The notes under the pieces were generated by a model. That model did no database searches and was not told the DNA's origin. It was given only the letters and a program-made list of their open reading frames with translations. DNA of 54,728 nucleotides, from assembly GCA_965652145.1 (NCBI GenBank), contig CBFGTV010000015.1:1-54728 (forward strand). The letters are read 5' to 3'. The stretch comes from CBFGTV01 sp965652145. Its GTDB lineage: Bacteria > Bacillota > Clostridia > Peptostreptococcales > Natronincolaceae. How positions within the stretch are numbered: position 1 is the first letter of the stretch; each line of letters opens with the position of its first letter. Shown here in pieces: positions 8,041-16,693 of this stretch. Both the position numbers and the translations under genes were made by a program.

Positions 8041-9240
8041 CTATAGAATATGTAAAAATTCCTTAAAAATATATTCGTGATAGCAGCCCTTCTCAATTAA
8101 TTTTTTAATGATGGCAAGGGCTTCCTGCTGGGTCATGCCCTTACGATATATCCGATCTTCCACAAGGGCCTGATGAATATCGCACAGGGCGATTATTTGA
8201 CTTTCCTCCGATAATTGTTCCCCCGAAAGTCCTTCGGGATAGCCCGTTCCTAACAGGTTTTCATGATGATTACTTGCCCATTCCGCAATATCTTCAAAAC
8301 CCTTTACCTGTTTTAAAATATATTTAGAATAATAGGGGTGCTTTCTAATTAAAACCATTTCCTCCTGGGTCAATCTGCCGGGCTTATCTAATATTTCGTT
8401 GGGCACCACTAATTTTCCTAAGTCATGAAGATAACCGGCCACCTTCATTTTCTGTATTTTAAGCCCATTATATTTCATTTGCTGAGCCATACGATAGGCC
8501 TTTTCACTGACCTGTAAGGAATGCTGATGGGTAAAGCTGCTCTTTTTGTCAACAATAATGGCAAAGGCCTTTGCGATTTTTTCCAGACCCATCATATCAA
8601 TTTTAATCATTCTAGAAGGGGCTATATCCTTTAAAATGCTTCCTATATCAAAGGTTCCCAAATCAAACCAGACCCGATCCTTCTCAAGGACCCTTAAGAG
8701 TGTATCTACAACCTCATCCTGAAACCCCTTACGTTTTTCATGCTCCAACCAATCGGTTATTTCTTTTCGATAAGCTAGAGAATCACGCTTCGGGTCAAAT
8801 TTTAATTCAAATTGATCTGCCAATGAAATTACCTGGGACAAAAAGGGTATCTCCTGCTGTTGCATTCCGTAGGGCCCTGTACCGTCGTAGCGCTCGTGAT
8901 GAAACTTTATAATCTCGGGAATTTCCTTATTAATGGGTAATTCCTTGGCAATTTCCCAGCCTGTGGTGGCATGATGCTCCTGCTCCTTTGAAAAGGATTG
9001 CTCGGCTTTAACAAAGGCTCCGTTCCCCTGTCTGAATATGGCCGGAATCACACCTATATCGTGTAAAATAGCAGCCTGAATTACCTTCTCCAAATCTTCT
9101 TCAATTCCCATTTTTTTAATGATCAGTGATGAAATATAGGCTACTTTTTTTGCATGCTGAAAGGGTTTATTTTCTGCCACATCCAGCATTAAAGAAAAGG
9201 TCATCAACAATTCATTTAAATCCACTTCAAATTTTTCCAT
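8041..9240 (-). CDS. Tandem HD domain protein with C-terminal HD-GYP, putative c-di-GMP phosphodiesterase
   Basis: A 399-residue soluble protein with two HD modules. The first has H60-D61 (AILHDIG) and HHERYDGTG at 114-122, but PYG where GYP is expected. The second has H272-D273 (YLHDLGKLVVP), H325-H326 and an intact GYP at 333-335. HD-GYP proteins hydrolyse cyclic di-GMP using a bi- or tri-metal centre. There is no membrane segment or receiver domain, so the degenerate N-terminal HD may be a sensory or regulatory domain. It appears to be a single-gene unit. Confidence 0.82.
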   Translation of the reverse strand: MEKFEVDLNELLMTFSLMLDVAENKPFQHAKKVAYISSLIIKKMGIEEDLEKVIQAAILHDIGVIPAIFRQGNGAFVKAEQSFSKEQEHHATTGWEIAKELPINKEIPEIIKFHHERYDGTGPYGMQQQEIPFLSQVISLADQFELKFDPKRDSLAYRKEITDWLEHEKRKGFQDEVVDTLLRVLEKDRVWFDLGTFDIGSILKDIAPSRMIKIDMMGLEKIAKAFAIIVDKKSSFTHQHSLQVSEKAYRMAQQMKYNGLKIQKMKVAGYLHDLGKLVVPNEILDKPGRLTQEEMVLIRKHPYYSKYILKQVKGFEDIAEWASNHHENLLGTGYPEGLSGEQLSEESQIIALCDIHQALVEDRIYRKGMTQQEALAIIKKLIEKGCYHEYIFKEFLHIL

Positions 9241-9481
9241 GGCTTCATCTCCAATAAAATTTTTATCTATTATCTACTATTTCTACCCAACCTAAGGATT
9301 TGATAAATTAAAAATCGGGCAGCATGATAGAAATTATTTCGACATTTTATTGCAGATTCCTTCATTGAAAAATCATGTATCTTGGTGGAATTGCCATAAA
9401 TAATGACAATACCTTCTATACCATGACATGAGAAGAGAACCCGTTAGGTATTTGCCCTGAGGTTCCCTTCCTGCTGAAGAC

Positions 9482-11755
9482 CTAATTCAGTTGTATTTTC
9501 CCCTTCTCCATCGTGATATTAATATGGCTTCCCTTACCATACTGTTTCTTCAAATAAGCCTCGGCAATTTCATCCTCAATCAGCCTTTGGATGGTTCTTC
9601 TTAAAGGACGGGCCCCATATTGCTCATCATAACCCTTTTCTAAGATAAACTCCTTTGCCTCTTCCGATACATCAATAGTAATTTCTTTTTCTCGGGCCTC
9701 TTCCTTTACTTCATTTAACATTAAGTCAACAATTTTTCTTAAATCAGATTTTGATAGCTTTGTAAATACAATTGTTTCATCCACACGATTTAAAAATTCC
9801 GGTCTAAAGATCTCCTTCAAGGCATCTTTAATTTTTTCCTCCAACAGACCATAACCATCTCTTCCAAAGCCCATGGCAATTGACTTCAAATGGCTTCCGG
9901 CATTGGAGGTCATAATAATCACTGTATTTTCAAAGTGGGTGGTTTTGCCTTGATTATCAGTCAGGCGGCCATCCTCCAATATTTGCAGCAACATATTAAA
10001 TACATCGGGATGGGCCTTTTCGATTTCGTCCAATAAAATTACAGAATAGGGCCTTCTTCTAACCTTTTCTGTCAATTGCCCCCCTTGATCGTAGCCTACA
10101 TATCCCGGGGGTGCCCCAATTAGCTTGGAAACCGTATGCTTTTCCATATATTCTGACATATCAATTCTAATCAAGGCCTCTTCATTACCAAACAGCTCTT
10201 CCGCCAAGGCCCTAACCAATTCGGTTTTACCCACTCCTGTAGGTCCTACAAAAATAAAGGAGGCAGGTTTTTTTCTCTTTCGAAAGCCTGAACGATTACG
10301 GCGAATTGTCTTGGCAATACTTTTTATTGCTTCCTCCTGCCCGATAACCCGGCTATGAAGGCGTTCCTCAAGATTCAACAGCTTTTCAGCTTCCGCTTCA
10401 GTAATTTGTTGTACCGGAATTTTAGTCCACGATTCAATAACATAGGCAATGTCTTCTATCGATATTTTCACCTGACTGCTTTCCATCTCCAACAAATCAA
10501 TTTTTTCTTTCAGCCTGCATTCCTCCACCTTATACTCTGCTGCCCGTTCAAAATCCTGTCTGTCGGCGGCATGAACGGCCTTAGTCTGAATATCGGTCAA
10601 TTCCTCCCTCAGGGCTTCCAGCTCAACTAATCCCTGGTTCTTTAAGTTTGCCCTGGCTCCGGCTTCATCAATTACATCTATGGCCTTATCGGGCAAATAA
10701 CGATCGGTAATATATCGTTCCGATAAATACGCAGCGGCCTCTAATACATCATCATTAATTTCAACTCGATGGTATTCCTCATAATAATTTTTTATACCCT
10801 TGAGTATTTCGATTGTCTCCTGAATTGTCGGTTCATCCACCATTACCGGTTGAAACCTTCTTTCCAGAGCTGAATCCTTTTCAATATGTTTACGATACTC
10901 CTCCAAGGTGGTGGCCCCAATTACCTGTATTTCTCCCCTGGCCAAGGCAGGCTTTAAAATATTTGCGGCATTCATTACGCCACCATGAACCTCTCCAGCC
11001 CCCATAATATTGTGAACTTCATCAATCACCAGAATGACGTTACCACATTCCTGTGCCTCTTGTATAATGGACTTCATTCTTCCTTCAAATTGCCCCCGAA
11101 ATTGGGTACCGGCAACAATAGCTGTCAAATCCAAAAGATAGATTTCAGCATTAAACAGCTTTGCCGGTACTTGTCTTTCCACAATTCTAACGGCCAAGCC
11201 TTCGGCAATGGCTGTTTTACCCACCCCAGGCTCACCTATTAAAATAGGGTTATTTTTATTCCTTCTGTTGAGAATCTGTACAACTCGATCAATTTCCCGG
11301 TGTCTGCCAATAATTTTATCTACCTGATTTTTAAGGGCCTTATCGGTTAAATTGGTTCCATAGGTATCAAGGTATTTTTTCTTGGTTTTCTTAACCTTTT
11401 TACCTTCATCCTTTCCTTTCTCATTATCTACCGGCTTCGAAGGCTTTTCTTCATTAATAACATTGTCCTTCAATTGATTATCTGAAAAAACTCCATTTAG
11501 TAATTTCATAAATTGATTATCTTGCGGATCGTCCTCTTGAATATCAAATTGTTCCAAAGCATCATTCATCTGATCAGAAAACAGCTCTATTTCTTCTGGG
11601 GTCATGCCAGTCTGCTCCATAATCTGATCAATCACCGGCAGTCCCATTTTTTTGGCACACTCAATACAAATTCCCTTCATTTCTGTTTTTCCGCCTTCAA
11701 TTTTAGAAGCGAATACAACTGCAATGTTTTTATTACATATAGAACATTTTTTCAT
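9482..11755 (-). CDS. clpE: ATP-dependent Clp protease ATP-binding subunit ClpE
   Basis: Hsp100 unfoldase of 757 residues with two AAA+ modules. The N-terminal zinc finger CX2C-X22-CX2C (C4, C7, C30, C33) is the hallmark of ClpE. Walker A1 is at 174-181 (GEPGVGKT) and A2 at 504-511 (GPTGVGKT), with Walker B acids D245-E246 and D576-E577. A UVR-like coiled segment lies at about 380-415, and the ClpP-docking tripeptide MGF at 628-630. The second ATG (11755) is preferred: GAGG lies 9 nt upstream of it, while it abuts the earlier ATG at 11764. It is longer than Bacillus ClpE because of a charged linker at about 67-130. No CtsR box is seen. Confidence 0.9.
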   Translation of the reverse strand: MKKCSICNKNIAVVFASKIEGGKTEMKGICIECAKKMGLPVIDQIMEQTGMTPEEIELFSDQMNDALEQFDIQEDDPQDNQFMKLLNGVFSDNQLKDNVINEEKPSKPVDNEKGKDEGKKVKKTKKKYLDTYGTNLTDKALKNQVDKIIGRHREIDRVVQILNRRNKNNPILIGEPGVGKTAIAEGLAVRIVERQVPAKLFNAEIYLLDLTAIVAGTQFRGQFEGRMKSIIQEAQECGNVILVIDEVHNIMGAGEVHGGVMNAANILKPALARGEIQVIGATTLEEYRKHIEKDSALERRFQPVMVDEPTIQETIEILKGIKNYYEEYHRVEINDDVLEAAAYLSERYITDRYLPDKAIDVIDEAGARANLKNQGLVELEALREELTDIQTKAVHAADRQDFERAAEYKVEECRLKEKIDLLEMESSQVKISIEDIAYVIESWTKIPVQQITEAEAEKLLNLEERLHSRVIGQEEAIKSIAKTIRRNRSGFRKRKKPASFIFVGPTGVGKTELVRALAEELFGNEEALIRIDMSEYMEKHTVSKLIGAPPGYVGYDQGGQLTEKVRRRPYSVILLDEIEKAHPDVFNMLLQILEDGRLTDNQGKTTHFENTVIIMTSNAGSHLKSIAMGFGRDGYGLLEEKIKDALKEIFRPEFLNRVDETIVFTKLSKSDLRKIVDLMLNEVKEEAREKEITIDVSEEAKEFILEKGYDEQYGARPLRRTIQRLIEDEIAEAYLKKQYGKGSHINITMEKGKIQLN

Positions 11756-11837
11756 AGTAATCATCCTCTATAGTCAAAATTAATTAAGATTAAATAAAAA
11801 CAAATATAGCATTTAAATTATGAAAATATTATTTAAT

Positions 11838-11846
11838 ATTATATCA
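11838..11846 (-). promoter_or_regulatory. Extended -10 promoter candidate for clpE
   Basis: The minus strand reads TGATATAAT, an extended -10, about 85 bp upstream of the clpE start in a very AT-rich gap. No convincing -35 or CtsR operator (GGTCAAA repeats) is present; only a lone TTTTGAC half-site occurs near 11775. Confidence 0.4.
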
Positions 11847-12010
11847 TAAACTATTTGATTTTAAAAAACAAGAAAAATTGAGTCAACTTTCTTTTTTGAA
11901 TCCCAGCAATATAATCACGGAAAGTTCTCTTGAATTTAATTACAAAATAAGTAGCACTTTCCTAGGATAATAAAAAATTTTTAAAAAAGACTTTAAAAAA
12001 TTTTTTTTGC

Positions 12011-12019
12011 TGTTATAAT
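12011..12019 (+). promoter_or_regulatory. Extended -10 promoter of tRNA-Leu
   Basis: TGTTATAAT lies 21 bp before the mature tRNA 5' end, preceded by A/T tracts that may act as an UP-like region. The -35 is poor, as is common with extended -10 promoters. Confidence 0.55.
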
Positions 12020-12040
12020 ATAATATGTAATTAAATAAAT

Positions 12041-12128
12041 GCGAGGGTGGCGGAATTGGCAGACGCGTAAGATTCAGGCTCTTATGGGCGCTAAGCCTGT
12101 GTGGGTTCGACTCCCATCCCTCGCACCA
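12041..12128 (+). tRNA. tRNA-Leu (anticodon CAG)
   Basis: An 88-nt class II tRNA. The acceptor stem GCGAGGG/CCCTCGC, D-arm with GGCGGAATTGG, anticodon stem TAAGA/TCTTA enclosing loop TTCAGGC, long variable arm, T-loop GGTTCGACTCC, discriminator A and encoded CCA are all visible. The anticodon in the loop is CAG, reading CUG codons. It stands alone with its own promoter and terminator. Confidence 0.95.
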
Positions 12129-12134
12129 GACGGA

Positions 12135-12172
12135 AAGCTTAAGTTACTTACTGTAATTTAGGCTTTTTATTA
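12135..12172 (+). terminator. Intrinsic terminator of tRNA-Leu
   Basis: A 13-bp stem with two G-U pairs (12135-12147 with 12153-12165), a 5-nt loop and a TTTTTATTAT tail directly follow the tRNA. Confidence 0.8.
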
Positions 12173-12321
12173 TGATTTGATTTTCCCTTTAGCAGCTAAA
12201 AGTTAAACTTATTATTATAATTTCAGTTTCACTCCCCCATTGTGATGAATATACTGTATAAAAAGTAGTCAATTAGTGCTTTTTTTAAAGAACTAATCTG
12301 CCGGTGGATAGGAGTGAATGT

Positions 12322-12552
12322 ATGAGGTTCTTAATAGACGCCTTCAGTAAATCCTGTGATGATTCCGGAATCGATCTTGCTAAGCTGGCAGTAATCGCTG
12401 CATTTTTTACGTTATTTGGTGATTTCCTGGCATTTATTGCTGCAATACTGGCCCTTCAGCAGGATAACTCCTGTAATGATTCTAAAAAACAAATTAAACA
12501 CCATATTGAAGAAATGCATAGTGAATTAGAGAGAATTTCAAAATTATTATAG
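12322..12552 (+). CDS. Small single-pass membrane protein, unknown function
   Basis: The peptide is 76 residues. The chosen ATG has AGGAG at 7 nt; an in-frame GTG at 12304 would include the ribosome site and is rejected. Residues about 22-46 form one strongly hydrophobic helix (LAVIAAFFTLFGDFLAFIAA is its core). It is flanked by an acidic N-terminal stretch with one Cys (SCDDSGID) and a charged, amphipathic C-terminus (HHIEEMHSELERI). The architecture resembles small regulatory membrane proteins or holin-like peptides, but no family is recognised. The gene sits alone between the tRNA terminator and the terminator shared with ttcA. Confidence 0.7.
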   Translation: MRFLIDAFSKSCDDSGIDLAKLAVIAAFFTLFGDFLAFIAAILALQQDNSCNDSKKQIKHHIEEMHSELERISKLL

Positions 12553-12659
12553 TTCATTTTTATAAAGTAGCGATTAAAGACTAAAAAATTCTATATATAA
12601 TTATTACCAGTTATGGAAGGCCCAAAACATATGGAATGGTGACAATCAGTATTTCAAGT

Positions 12660-12686
12660 AAAATAGACCCCTTACAGGTCTATTTT
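12660..12686. terminator. Bidirectional terminator between the small membrane gene and ttcA
   Basis: A perfect 10-bp stem AAAATAGACC/GGTCTATTTT with a 7-nt loop works for both converging genes (TTTTTT on plus, TATTTTACTT on minus). The ttcA stop codon TAG is inside one arm. Confidence 0.82.
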
Positions 12687-13543
12687 TTATAGGAATCCAG
12701 GTAGGAATGATGTACTCCATCCTTTTGCCAGCCTAAAATACAGTCCATATTGACATTTTGCGCTGCCCGGAAGATCAACTTGTCTATATTGGGGAAATTT
12801 TGCTTTAACTCCGTTATTAAAGACTTGATTTCATGTCGTTTGCTGCCAATTTTTTTTGCAGCCACCATACAGGCGCAATTTAGGGGCCAAATACCACTTT
12901 GTTGAGTAAAGTCTTCAATTGAAGCCTCCTCAATATGGTACAGCGGTCGAATAAGCTCCATATTTTTAAAGTTACTGGACTTCAGCTTGGGTAGCATTGT
13001 CTTAAAGGTACCTGTGTAAAACAGATTTAATAAAGTAGTTTCGATTACGTCATTAAAGTGATGCCCAAGGGCCAATTTATTACAGCCCAGCTCCTTTGCC
13101 TTTTGATAAAGGGCCCCTCTTCTCATTTTAGCACATAAAAAGCAAGGGTAGTCCCTAGCCATGTCATCGACAATCTGAAAAATTCCTGAGTCAAAAAGCT
13201 CAATAGGTATCTCTAAATATTGGCAATTTTCAAGCAGCAGCCTTCTGATGCTTTCATGATAGCCCGGGTCCATGCCGATAAAGGCCAGTTCAAAATTATC
13301 CTCCCCATGGCACTTTAACTCTTGAAAAAGCTTCGCCATCAGCATACTATCCTTACCACCTGAAATTGCCACAGCGATTTTATCCCCTGGCTCTATCAGG
13401 TTATATTCTTTAATCGCCTTAATAAATTTTGCCCATATATCCCTTCGATAGGTTGTAATTAAACTTTTTTCTATATCCTTCAAGGATTTTCTCTCATTTA
13501 ATGGTATTAGCTGCTCACAGCCTTTTCCCGAGGTGAAACTCAT
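12680..13543 (-). CDS. TtcA-like tRNA 2-thiolation protein (PP-loop ATPase)
   Basis: A 287-residue PP-loop ATP pyrophosphatase. SGGKDS at 61-66 binds ATP, and C134-X2-C137 (PCFLCAKMRRG) with a further C-X-C (LNCACMV) near residue 225 match the cluster-binding cysteines of TtcA. TtcA makes 2-thiocytidine at tRNA position 32 by an iron-sulphur-dependent reaction. Length is slightly under that of E. coli TtcA. Related TtcA-family proteins in Gram-positives may have other substrates, so the exact modified base is not certain. The stop codon lies in the terminator hairpin. Confidence 0.8.
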   Translation of the reverse strand: MSFTSGKGCEQLIPLNERKSLKDIEKSLITTYRRDIWAKFIKAIKEYNLIEPGDKIAVAISGGKDSMLMAKLFQELKCHGEDNFELAFIGMDPGYHESIRRLLLENCQYLEIPIELFDSGIFQIVDDMARDYPCFLCAKMRRGALYQKAKELGCNKLALGHHFNDVIETTLLNLFYTGTFKTMLPKLKSSNFKNMELIRPLYHIEEASIEDFTQQSGIWPLNCACMVAAKKIGSKRHEIKSLITELKQNFPNIDKLIFRAAQNVNMDCILGWQKDGVHHSYLDSYKK

Positions 13544-13610
13544 TTAAAAATCGCCTCCCTTTCAACAATATCATATTATAACATTTAAAACAGTTTTTAT
13601 CCAAGGGTAG

Positions 13611-13648
13611 GAAAACAAAAAGATGTCAGCAGGTATTGACATCTTTTT
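13611..13648 (-). terminator. Terminator of the ECF S-component gene
   Basis: A perfect 12-bp stem AAAAAGATGTCA/TGACATCTTTTT (13617-13628 with 13637-13648) with an 8-nt loop is followed on the minus strand by a TTTTG-TTTTCC tail. Confidence 0.82.
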
Positions 13649-13660
13649 TCATTCTTTTCA

Positions 13661-14188
13661 TTATGAGTTAACACCGTCATGCCTTAAAGCACGATAGACC
13701 ATTTTAGACAGAACAATTGCTAGAATTCCCCCAATCAATGCTGTATACAGTTGAGGCAATGAAAGGGCTGCAATTAATGCCGGAGGAACCCTGGGAACAA
13801 ACAAAATCACCAGGTATCTCACCGAGAAAGCCAGCACTGCAAATTTAACAAGGGCAGCCACCACCACCCCAATATATTCAGGATACCATGAAAGCCTCTT
13901 TCTTACATAATTAAAGCTAATGACCAAAGAAGCATTTCCTAGCATAATAAAGGGCACAACAGGCATGAGGGGCGTAATACCGGCAAAAAAAGCGATGAGA
14001 GGGGTAATAATTCCAATTATAATACCTGAAGTTGTACCAACAGTAATGGCACTAAAAAGCAATACGAAATTCACCAAGGGCCCCACTAAGGGTTGGGCAA
14101 AGGCCCGAAAACCAATTTGAAAAATTAAAGCTAACCCCAGTAAAATACCAGTACGAGTGATGAAAGCCGCTGAGCTGATTCTTTTCAA
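13661..14188 (-). CDS. ECF transporter S component (substrate unknown)
   Basis: A 175-residue integral membrane protein with about six helices. It has the size and texture of substrate-binding subunits of energy-coupling factor vitamin importers (an N-terminal TGILLGLALIFQI helix and Gly/Pro-rich turns such as ITPLMPVVPF). No shared EcfA/EcfT genes occur nearby, so it would use a module encoded elsewhere. The substrate cannot be told from the sequence. A promoter with an inverted repeat across the -10 lies upstream, so expression is probably controlled by a repressor rather than by a riboswitch. Confidence 0.68.
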   Translation of the reverse strand: MKRISSAAFITRTGILLGLALIFQIGFRAFAQPLVGPLVNFVLLFSAITVGTTSGIIIGIITPLIAFFAGITPLMPVVPFIMLGNASLVISFNYVRKRLSWYPEYIGVVVAALVKFAVLAFSVRYLVILFVPRVPPALIAALSLPQLYTALIGGILAIVLSKMVYRALRHDGVNS

Positions 14189-14226
14189 TTATATCCTCCT
14201 CCTATATCTTGTTTAGATTTGATACT

Positions 14227-14277
14227 TATCAGTACATTCTTTAGTAAAAGTATACTGATAATTTCCTATATTTACAA
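14227..14277 (-). promoter_or_regulatory. Promoter of the ECF S-component gene with inverted-repeat operator
   Basis: Minus strand: TTGTAA (plus 14272-14277), 17 bp, TATACT (plus 14249-14254). The arms TATCAGTA (14227-14234) and TACTGATA (14253-14260) form a perfect 8-bp inverted repeat. One arm lies on the upstream edge of the -10 and the other past the predicted start point, a layout typical of a repressor site. Confidence 0.55.
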
Positions 14278-14326
14278 GTTGAATTTAATTCTAATGCTTT
14301 CATTATCTTTTTATCTAAGCATTGTA

Positions 14327-14493
14327 TTAAGGCGTGTCTGAAAACCCACTCAAGGGCATCTTTCACCGCTTTTTTGTCCCACGCAGCGTTGCTTTTCCTT
14401 GACGTACTCCTGGTATGCCTTCAAAAAAGCGCCTTGCTTGGAACAAAAATTCAGTAAAATCTGCACCCTTCGGAGTATTCAGACACACCCTAA
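14327..14493. mobile_element. MITE-like element with terminal inverted repeats
   Basis: Terminal repeats TTAAGGCGTGTCTGAA (14327-14342) and TTCAGACACACCCTAA (14478-14493) match at 14 of 16 positions. Inside is a second perfect inverted repeat, CGCTTTTTTG (14367-14376) with CAAAAAAGCG (14422-14431), so the whole ~167 bp can fold into a branched hairpin. It contains no credible ORF and its base composition is richer in G+C than the flanks. This fits a non-autonomous transposable element or an intergenic repeat family. The remaining parts of the 14189-14825 gap hold the divergent promoters and AT-rich DNA. Confidence 0.62.
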
Positions 14494-14608
14494 TCAACTT
14501 TTCATGATTTTATTCAACATATATTCTACATTTATTTCGCCAATAACCAATAAAACTACAAAAAATATATTTTTTTTACTTTACCTTTGAAAAATTAAGG
14601 CTTCATTA

Positions 14609-14637
14609 TTGACTTTGGTTCTGTAATATGATATTAC
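14609..14637 (+). promoter_or_regulatory. Possible potABCD promoter
   Basis: TTGACT and TATTAC are separated by 17 bp, about 190 bp before potA. This leaves a long AT-rich leader (14645-14825) in which I see no recognised riboswitch. Moderate box quality only. Confidence 0.38.
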
Positions 14638-14825
14638 TAATATATTGCTTGTTTAATAAAACTAAACATAAAGTTTACTCATTGAAAACTAAAGCTCACT
14701 TTTTCATTTTGAATAATCGTTGTTATGATTGTATTTGGAATCTTTTAGTAGGGCTTTTTAAAATGTCTTTTTTGAGGTTCAAAAGATATGAAATTTGAAA
14801 TAAATGATGATGGGGGGATGCAAAA

Positions 14826-15872
14826 ATGGCTGAATCAATTATTGAATTGATCGACATTTCAAAGCGATACGACGGTAACGAAGCACTCAAAAATATTAAT
14901 CTTTATATTCGAAAAAATGAATTTCTCACCCTCTTGGGCCCCAGTGGATGTGGTAAAACCACCACATTACGTATTATCGGCGGGTTTGAGTATCCCTCTG
15001 AAGGGCGCATTTTATTTGAAGGCAGCAATATTAATGATCTGCCGCCCTATCGCCGCAGGGTAAACACAGTATTTCAGAAGTATGCCCTGTTTCCTCATAT
15101 GAATGTGGCTGAAAATATCGCCTTTGGCTTAAATATAAAAAAGATGGATAAGCAGACAATTCAAAAAAAGGTTAAAGAAATGTTGTCCCTAGTGAATTTG
15201 ACAGGGTTTGAAAATAGATCCATAGACTCCCTTAGTGGTGGCCAGCAGCAAAGAATTGCCATTGCCAGGGCCCTTGTCAACGAGCCCGAGGTGCTATTAT
15301 TGGACGAACCCTTGGGAGCCTTAGACCTTAAGCTGCGGAAGGATATGCAGATTGAACTGAAAAATATACAGCAAAAGCTGGGTATTACATTTATTTACGT
15401 AACCCATGATCAAGAAGAAGCCTTAACTATGTCTGATACGGTGGTGGTAATGCGTAACGGAACCATTCAGCAAATTGGCACCCCCGAGGATATTTATAAT
15501 GAACCTAAAAATGCCTTTGTAGCCGATTTTATCGGTGACAGCAATATCATCAGCGGAAAAATGATTACAGACTATCGGGCAGAATTTGCAGGAAAAGCCT
15601 TTGACTGTGTTGACAAGGGCTTTGGCGACAATACCCCTGTCGATATTGTTATTCGTCCTGAGGACATTCAATTGGTCAGCGCTGAGGCTGGTATGCTGGT
15701 GGGAGAAGTTCGCTCAGTCACTTTTAAAGGAGTTCATTATGAAATGGTGGTGGCAGCTGACGGAATAGACTGGGTTATCCATAGTACTTTGATGGAGCCA
15801 GTCAATACCAAGGTTGGCTTGAAAATACTACCCAATGATATTCATATTATGAGGAAGGTGAAGGCCTCATGA
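14826..15872 (+). CDS. potA: Spermidine/putrescine ABC transporter ATPase
   Basis: A 348-residue ATPase with Walker A at 38-45 (GPSGCGKT), signature LSGGQQQR, Walker B LLLDEPLGALD, the H-loop in YVTHDQEEA and a C-terminal TOBE domain. It powers polyamine import by PotBC. The start has GGGGGGA 6-7 nt upstream. The stop overlaps the potB start (ATGA). No PuuR-like regulator gene precedes it, unlike many Firmicute pot operons. Confidence 0.93.
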   Translation: MAESIIELIDISKRYDGNEALKNINLYIRKNEFLTLLGPSGCGKTTTLRIIGGFEYPSEGRILFEGSNINDLPPYRRRVNTVFQKYALFPHMNVAENIAFGLNIKKMDKQTIQKKVKEMLSLVNLTGFENRSIDSLSGGQQQRIAIARALVNEPEVLLLDEPLGALDLKLRKDMQIELKNIQQKLGITFIYVTHDQEEALTMSDTVVVMRNGTIQQIGTPEDIYNEPKNAFVADFIGDSNIISGKMITDYRAEFAGKAFDCVDKGFGDNTPVDIVIRPEDIQLVSAEAGMLVGEVRSVTFKGVHYEMVVAADGIDWVIHSTLMEPVNTKVGLKILPNDIHIMRKVKAS

Positions 15873-16693
15873 ATCGGCGGTGGATTTCCTTTCCTTACAT
15901 TATATGGATGAGTATCTTTATTGTTTTTCCACTTTTGCTGATACTTTACTTCAGCTTTACCGTTTCAGGCGAAACTGGAATTCAATTTTCTTTAGAGAAT
16001 TTTAAACGTTTTTTTGAGCCTGTCTACCTGATGGTGCTATGGCGGTCAATTCGTTTAGCTTTGATCAGTACCATTATTTGCCTTTTACTGGGCTACCCAA
16101 TGGCTATGATTTTAGCCAGCCGTGACTTGAAAAGAAGAAATCTATTAGTTTTATTGTTTGTTATTCCAATGTGGATGAATTTTCTGCTACGTACCTATGC
16201 CTGGCTAACTTTACTAGAAAACAGAGGTTTAATTAATACCCTGTTAAATCTATTAAAGCTGCCTACTTTAAATCTGATGTATAATGAACAGGCCGTTATA
16301 TTGGGAATGGTTTATAACTTTCTCCCCTTCATGGTGCTGCCAATTCATTCGGTTTTAACCAAGATTGACAAAAGCCTGCTGGAGGCTGCCGAGGATTTAG
16401 GTGCTAATAGTTTTACAATCTTTAAGAAAATTATTTTTCCCCTAAGCCTGCCGGGGGTCTTATCGGGAATAACCATGGTCTTTATGCCTGCGGTAACAAC
16501 CTTTGTCATTTCAAGGCTATTGGGAGGCGGACAATTTACTTTAATCGGTAATTTAATTGAGCAGCAGTTTTTGTTTGTAAATGACTGGAATTTTGGTTCT
16601 GCCATATCTACAGTGATGATTGTACTTATTTTAATTAGTATGGGAATCATGTCCAAGTATGAAAAGGAAAATGAAGGAGGTGGCCTATGGTGA
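15869..16693 (+). CDS. potB: Spermidine/putrescine ABC transporter permease
   Basis: A 274-residue membrane protein with six predicted helices and the ATPase-docking loop EAAEDLGANSFTIFKKI near residues 172-190. It is translationally coupled to potA (4-bp overlap) and overlaps potC by 7 bp. With PotC it forms the channel. Confidence 0.92.
   Translation: MNRRWISFPYIIWMSIFIVFPLLLILYFSFTVSGETGIQFSLENFKRFFEPVYLMVLWRSIRLALISTIICLLLGYPMAMILASRDLKRRNLLVLLFVIPMWMNFLLRTYAWLTLLENRGLINTLLNLLKLPTLNLMYNEQAVILGMVYNFLPFMVLPIHSVLTKIDKSLLEAAEDLGANSFTIFKKIIFPLSLPGVLSGITMVFMPAVTTFVISRLLGGGQFTLIGNLIEQQFLFVNDWNFGSAISTVMIVLILISMGIMSKYEKENEGGGLW

Noticed and set aside
9420..9481. Terminator after clpE
   Set aside because: AAGGGAACC and GGTTCTCTT can pair (one G-U), but the loop is 20 nt and no U-run follows, so it was not listed as a terminator.
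11765..12040. CtsR operator before clpE
   Set aside because: Only an isolated TTTTGAC half-site is present, not the direct repeat GGTCAAA-N3-GGTCAAA.
12304..12321. Upstream GTG start for the small membrane protein
   Set aside because: It would translate through the AGGAG ribosome site that fits the ATG at 12322.
14640..14825. Riboswitch in the potABCD leader
   Set aside because: The leader is long but no known aptamer blocks or terminator hairpin can be recognised.
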